DNA of 64,000 bases. Source: Proteromonas lacertae (Eukaryota > Sar > Bigyra > Opalinata > Proteromonadidae). Below are positions 60,312 through 64,000 of the stretch, piece by piece. Both the position numbers and the translations under genes were made by a program. The notes under the pieces were generated by a model. It ran no database searches, was not told the DNA's origin, and saw only the letters and a program-made list of their open reading frames with translations. How positions within the stretch are numbered: position 1 is the stretch's first letter; every line of letters begins with the position of its first letter. The DNA is taken from the NCBI GenBank assembly GCA_002245135.1, contig NGBS01000014.1, forward strand, positions 62,001-126,000, given 5' to 3'.

Positions 60312-63141
60312 TTTCATTGATTCCTTAATTTTTGTTTCGTCATCTAATCTCTCATCATTTAATGCTATTTTTATAAACACTTCATTCATTATTAAATCAA
60401 ACACATTAGTTTCATCCAATATATGATAAACAGAATGTAAACCACCAACAGGATAATGAACTAAAAGTTGTTTATCAGTATTATATTTGAAATTGGGATG
60501 TTCTTCTGTTAATGGAATTGTTTCTTTACTCAATTTGTATGATATTATTTGTTTCAGACATATCTTTTCCATATTTTTATCATTTACAGATTTATAACTA
60601 TTTCTTATATCATTATATTCTCTCTCATTTTTTGGTGGATAGAATTTGTAAATAATATATTTTTCAATATCATCAGATATGAATTTTAAATTCTCTTTTG
60701 GTTTCAATATATAATCTCTTAATTTATAATCCCATTCTGATTTCATGTCATATTTTAATAATATATTGGATAATGGAATACTTTTCAAATTGTTTCTATT
60801 TGAATATAGATTCAGAAATTCATTAAATCCTGTTGTACCAACTACACTATTCATTAATTGTTGATAATATTTCCAATAATCTTTACCATCATAATTTTCT
60901 TTATATAAATAATCAAAATAAATCTGTCTTGGGATATTACCATATCTATCACAAACATCTTTAAATTCTTCACTTTTAACATAATCATCAATTCTAATAT
61001 TATTACCAACATTAACATCTGCACATTCTTTAAACCACTCTGCTATTTCTTTATTATCTAATGAATCAAAATATAATTCTTTACAACCTGTATAACTCTT
61101 ATTATTCTCTTTATCTGGTGAACTAATTGAAATAATTGCATTATCCTCTCCAATGCCATTATAATTAATTGTATCAACTATTATTATCGATTCTGTTATT
61201 CTTTTAATATCTTTAATTTTCATTTCACTTTTCACTAGAGTATAATCATTTTTACTCTCATCATATTTAAATTCATAAATTCTTTCATCAATAAAAGATC
61301 CATTCTTCTTCCCTTTCATCACATATATTGGTCTATTCCAGTCAACTTCAAATATGTAGTGATTAAATCCAAATATATTCTCTGTGTATTCTTCAATTCC
61401 TTTTTTTCTTAATACTTCAATCTTGTTTTGAATTAATTTTGACAAATTTCTCATTTCTTCTATTCTATCATTAGGTTTTTTAATTTCATCTATTTCCTTT
61501 TGTTTTTCAATAATCTTCTTTCCATTTACTTCTTTTTCTAATAATATTTTATTAATCTCATTTAATTTATCTAATATTATACTTATCAATGCATATCCAA
61601 CCATTGTCATATCCTTGTATTGATTTTTATTTAATGTATTAAGTCTATCATCTTCATTCATAATGTAACAACAATATTCATCTAATTTTTCTATATCTTT
61701 AGTAATATTTTTTGAAGAAAGGAATTCACTAAGTCTTCCTGATGGTAATAATAATTCTTTAATTTCGTTTAATTTTTGTATAATCTTACCATTACAATGT
61801 TTTATAACTCTATTGTTATCGTTATTCAAACTATTCATAATGTTATCACATTCAGTTTTATTCACATTGATGAATTTATAATATCCAAATTTATCTTCTG
61901 TTATGTTTTTCATATCTTCACAAATATTTTTTACTTTTCTAACATCTTCATCTTTTATTATCTTTTCATTGTTTTCTTTTGTTAACTTTTCAATTTCTTC
62001 TTTCAATTCTTCTATTTTTACTTCAATTTCTTTATCATATTTTGTTATTATTTCATCCATTACAACCATTTCATCTTTATATCCAGCAATCTTTAAGTAA
62101 TTCTTCTGCTCTTCAGTATATTCTTTACATAAATTTGTCTTTAAAAAGTATAATAATGCATAAATGAAGGAAGTCTTTCCTATACCTGGTTGTCCTTCTA
62201 TTGTTATATTCTGATGAAGATTTTCTGATAATAATAAACAAATATGTCTAAACATTTGTTTATAACATTCTCTAATAAGAATTCTCTTTCTGGGGAATTG
62301 AAATACATTTACAGATTCATCAAACTCTAACAACTCTATACCATTATCTACACTTAATTTTAAAGAATTTACTATTCTGATGAAAGCATCTTCTTTATTT
62401 ATATCAACACCTGCTAATGGAAAAGAAATTGGAATATTTGTATTTCTCGAAAATAATCCACCACCTGTATTGTTTGGGAATAATCTACCTCCTGTATTAC
62501 CACCAAATTGATTATTATTGTTATTTTGGCCAAATAAACCACCATTTGTATTGTTTGACATTAATCCAACACTTGTATTGTTTGACAATAAATCGCCACT
62601 TCTATCACCACCTTTGTCACTATCTAGAAATAAACGATTTACGATATGCTGTAATTCATTCTCACTTAACTGTAGACTCTTTGACCTTTTGCGTACCTGA
62701 GTAGAAATATATCCACTCTTTTCTTCTTTGCATTTTCCACTACATACATTTACACTTCTTTCTCTTTTACTTGAAATATCTGACCTATAAACAATATAAT
62801 ACTATATATTTACTTTGCTTCTACTTGAGGAAGATTCTTACCAAATATTTTACCCTCATTCATCTTTGATACATCATTAACAGAAGAAGGAAGTGGTGGA
62901 ACTGGGTTTGAACTTACACTTGGTGGTTGATTACAACAACTCTCATCATTCTTCTCATACAATAAAACATCTACTTTTTTTACAACTGTAACTGCAGGAA
63001 TTTGCCTATAAACATTACAACATTTAATATTTACCCAGTTTGTGAATTATCAAGATATATTTCACCCTCATCGATCTTTGACTCTTCATTCTTTGGTCTA
63101 TGGCGGTTTTTATTAAGCTTTGATGCTTTATTTTTATTCAT
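60312..63141 (-). CDS. Crinkler/RHS-like P-loop NTPase with GLF-rich N-terminus (first module)
   Basis: Exons 63035-63141, 62814-63005 and 60312-62784, with 29-nt introns, encode 924 residues in phase. The first 195 residues are low complexity, basic in part (QVRKRSKSLQLSENEL), and include GLF/GRLF units with Asn runs (NNTNGGLFGQNNNNNQFGG) that look like nucleoporin FG repeats. The NTPase follows with ITIEGQPGIGKTSFIYALLY (Walker A) and IIVDTINYNG (Walker B region); a coiled coil is inserted after the P-loop. CRN/RHS-type features later are GNIPRQIYFDYLY and HYPVGGLHSVYHIL. No nuclease domain is seen in this module. The last exon may end at the TGA just after 60312 or splice at 60311 into the second module. 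Confidence 0.65.
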
Positions 63142-63607
63142 AATAAATTTGAATGAATCAAGCCAATTAAATCAATCAAGCCATCCAATCAAATCTCTTT
63201 AAAATTATTCATTTTGTTTATGTATTGCAATTATAAAGAATATTAAAGAAATAATTAGTCAATCAATGTGTTATGTTATTGTATTTATGATATTATAATT
63301 AGTTTTATAATCACTTGAATTGTGTGATTAGTCATTTCTATTATTTTTTGATATACTGATGATTATATCCAGAACTAGCAATATATGATAAGAATTGTTA
63401 TATCGTTTTTCTGTATTAAGTAAAAATGTCAAACAACACTCTATATTCAAACTATATGTTATTTTCTTAAATAAATATCTTTCAAGGTTGAAACTACCCT
63501 TATTAGTTTATCATTTTCTAGTTTAAAATTTGTCATTTGAGAAATTGTTTATTTCAGTGGTTTTTTGATAAAATATAATATAAAAATAATTTAAAGATAA
63601 TTTCTAT
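63142..63607. other. Intergenic stretch, no gene seen
   Basis: AT-rich sequence between two minus-strand genes. It should hold the promoter of the Crinkler-like gene and the 3' end signals of the next gene. No ORF or structured RNA is evident. Confidence 0.4.
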
Positions 63608-64000
63608 TTAATTATTTCTTATCCAAATTATCTTCTTTTTATCATTTTCTTCTTCAATAAATCTTTCATCTTCAAATACCATCTGTTTCACACTTGGCCA
63701 TACTATTCTTACCACCATCAATGGAAGTGATAATTCTTGAGCTGCTTTATGTTGTAGAATATTGATACTTCTGGAATTCTTTCTAGAAGGTGATATTCCA
63801 TTTGATGCTCTCATATCAAATGAATTGATTATTATATTTGATATTTTATCAGCATACATACATTTTAATATTCCATCTCTTATCAATTTCAATATGAATA
63901 AAATGAATGTAATTGCTATTATTGAAATCTATATGAAATATAAACATAAAATCTATTTTATTATTATTATTATACAAACACTATATTGAAATGTTCTTTT
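63608..64000 (-). CDS. 3' end of a single-pass membrane protein (5' part outside window)
   Basis: Two exon pieces, 63976-64000 and 63608-63928, with a 47-nt GTAT...ATAG intron. The terminal exon encodes ISIIAITFILFILKLIRDGI, a membrane helix, then about 85 residues of charged cytosolic-looking tail ending EEENDKKKIIWIRNN. No family is recognised. The intron starts at the 25th base from the window edge, so the upstream exon is only guessed from phase. Confidence 0.5.

Overview
The window is AT-rich nuclear DNA from a unicellular eukaryote that uses the standard code (genes end in TAA, TGA or TAG). I cannot place it to a phylum. The signs are tiny spliceosomal introns (24-60 nt, nearly all starting GTAT and ending TAG, no TACTAAC box), a U2 snRNA gene, a cytoplasmic dynein heavy chain, a SHAQKYF Myb factor, a full-length topoisomerase VI B subunit, SWEET transporters and BTB/SPRY proteins. 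Gene density is high; neighbours are often only 70-250 bp apart, and most multi-exon models below were built by hand from splice sites and reading phase.

Layout. 1-7 kb: 3' end of a TPR-like gene, an aldo-keto reductase of the Kv-beta type, a condensation-type acyltransferase, a BTB gene fragment, and TOP6B. 7-16 kb: two copies (A and B) of a pseudokinase-LRR gene around a coiled-coil gene and a surface protein; copy B has lost its 3' half. 16-17.6 kb: U2 snRNA and a dead papain-like protease with an internal stop. 17.6-31 kb: cytoplasmic dynein heavy chain in one 13.3-kb exon plus a tiny first exon. 31-37 kb: GT2 glycosyltransferase, PP6-like phosphatase, BTB-BACK-SPRY protein, BUD23 rRNA methyltransferase. 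37-40.4 kb: third pseudokinase-LRR copy (C), minus strand. 40.5-48.5 kb: a divergent pair, a 13-exon DAGL-like lipase with a J-like region and an Hsp70-family protein with a very long tail. 48.5-52.8 kb: two SWEET genes flanking an Spt6-like gene; the SWEET 5' ends are identical over 385 bp. 52.8-54.4 kb: 1.6 kb with no gene I can support. 54.4-58 kb: SHAQKYF Myb gene diverging from an IQ-motif protein. 58.5-63.1 kb: two Crinkler/RHS-like NTPase modules that appear to be linked by splicing. 63.6-64 kb: 3' end of a membrane protein gene.

The genes do not form a pathway; most are housekeeping or lineage-specific singletons. The most interesting points are: (1) two introns, in the aldo-keto reductase and TOP6B genes, that lack GT and instead show ATATC(A/C)T donors with TTCTTTAAT / TTTCTTAAT branch-like motifs, as in U12-type (minor spliceosome) introns; (2) a pseudokinase-LRR family built from symmetric phase-1 exons, with recent gene conversion; (3) unusual fusions (lipase plus J-like region; double NTPase module with a GLF-rich N-terminus; Hsp70 with a tail longer than its ATPase domain).
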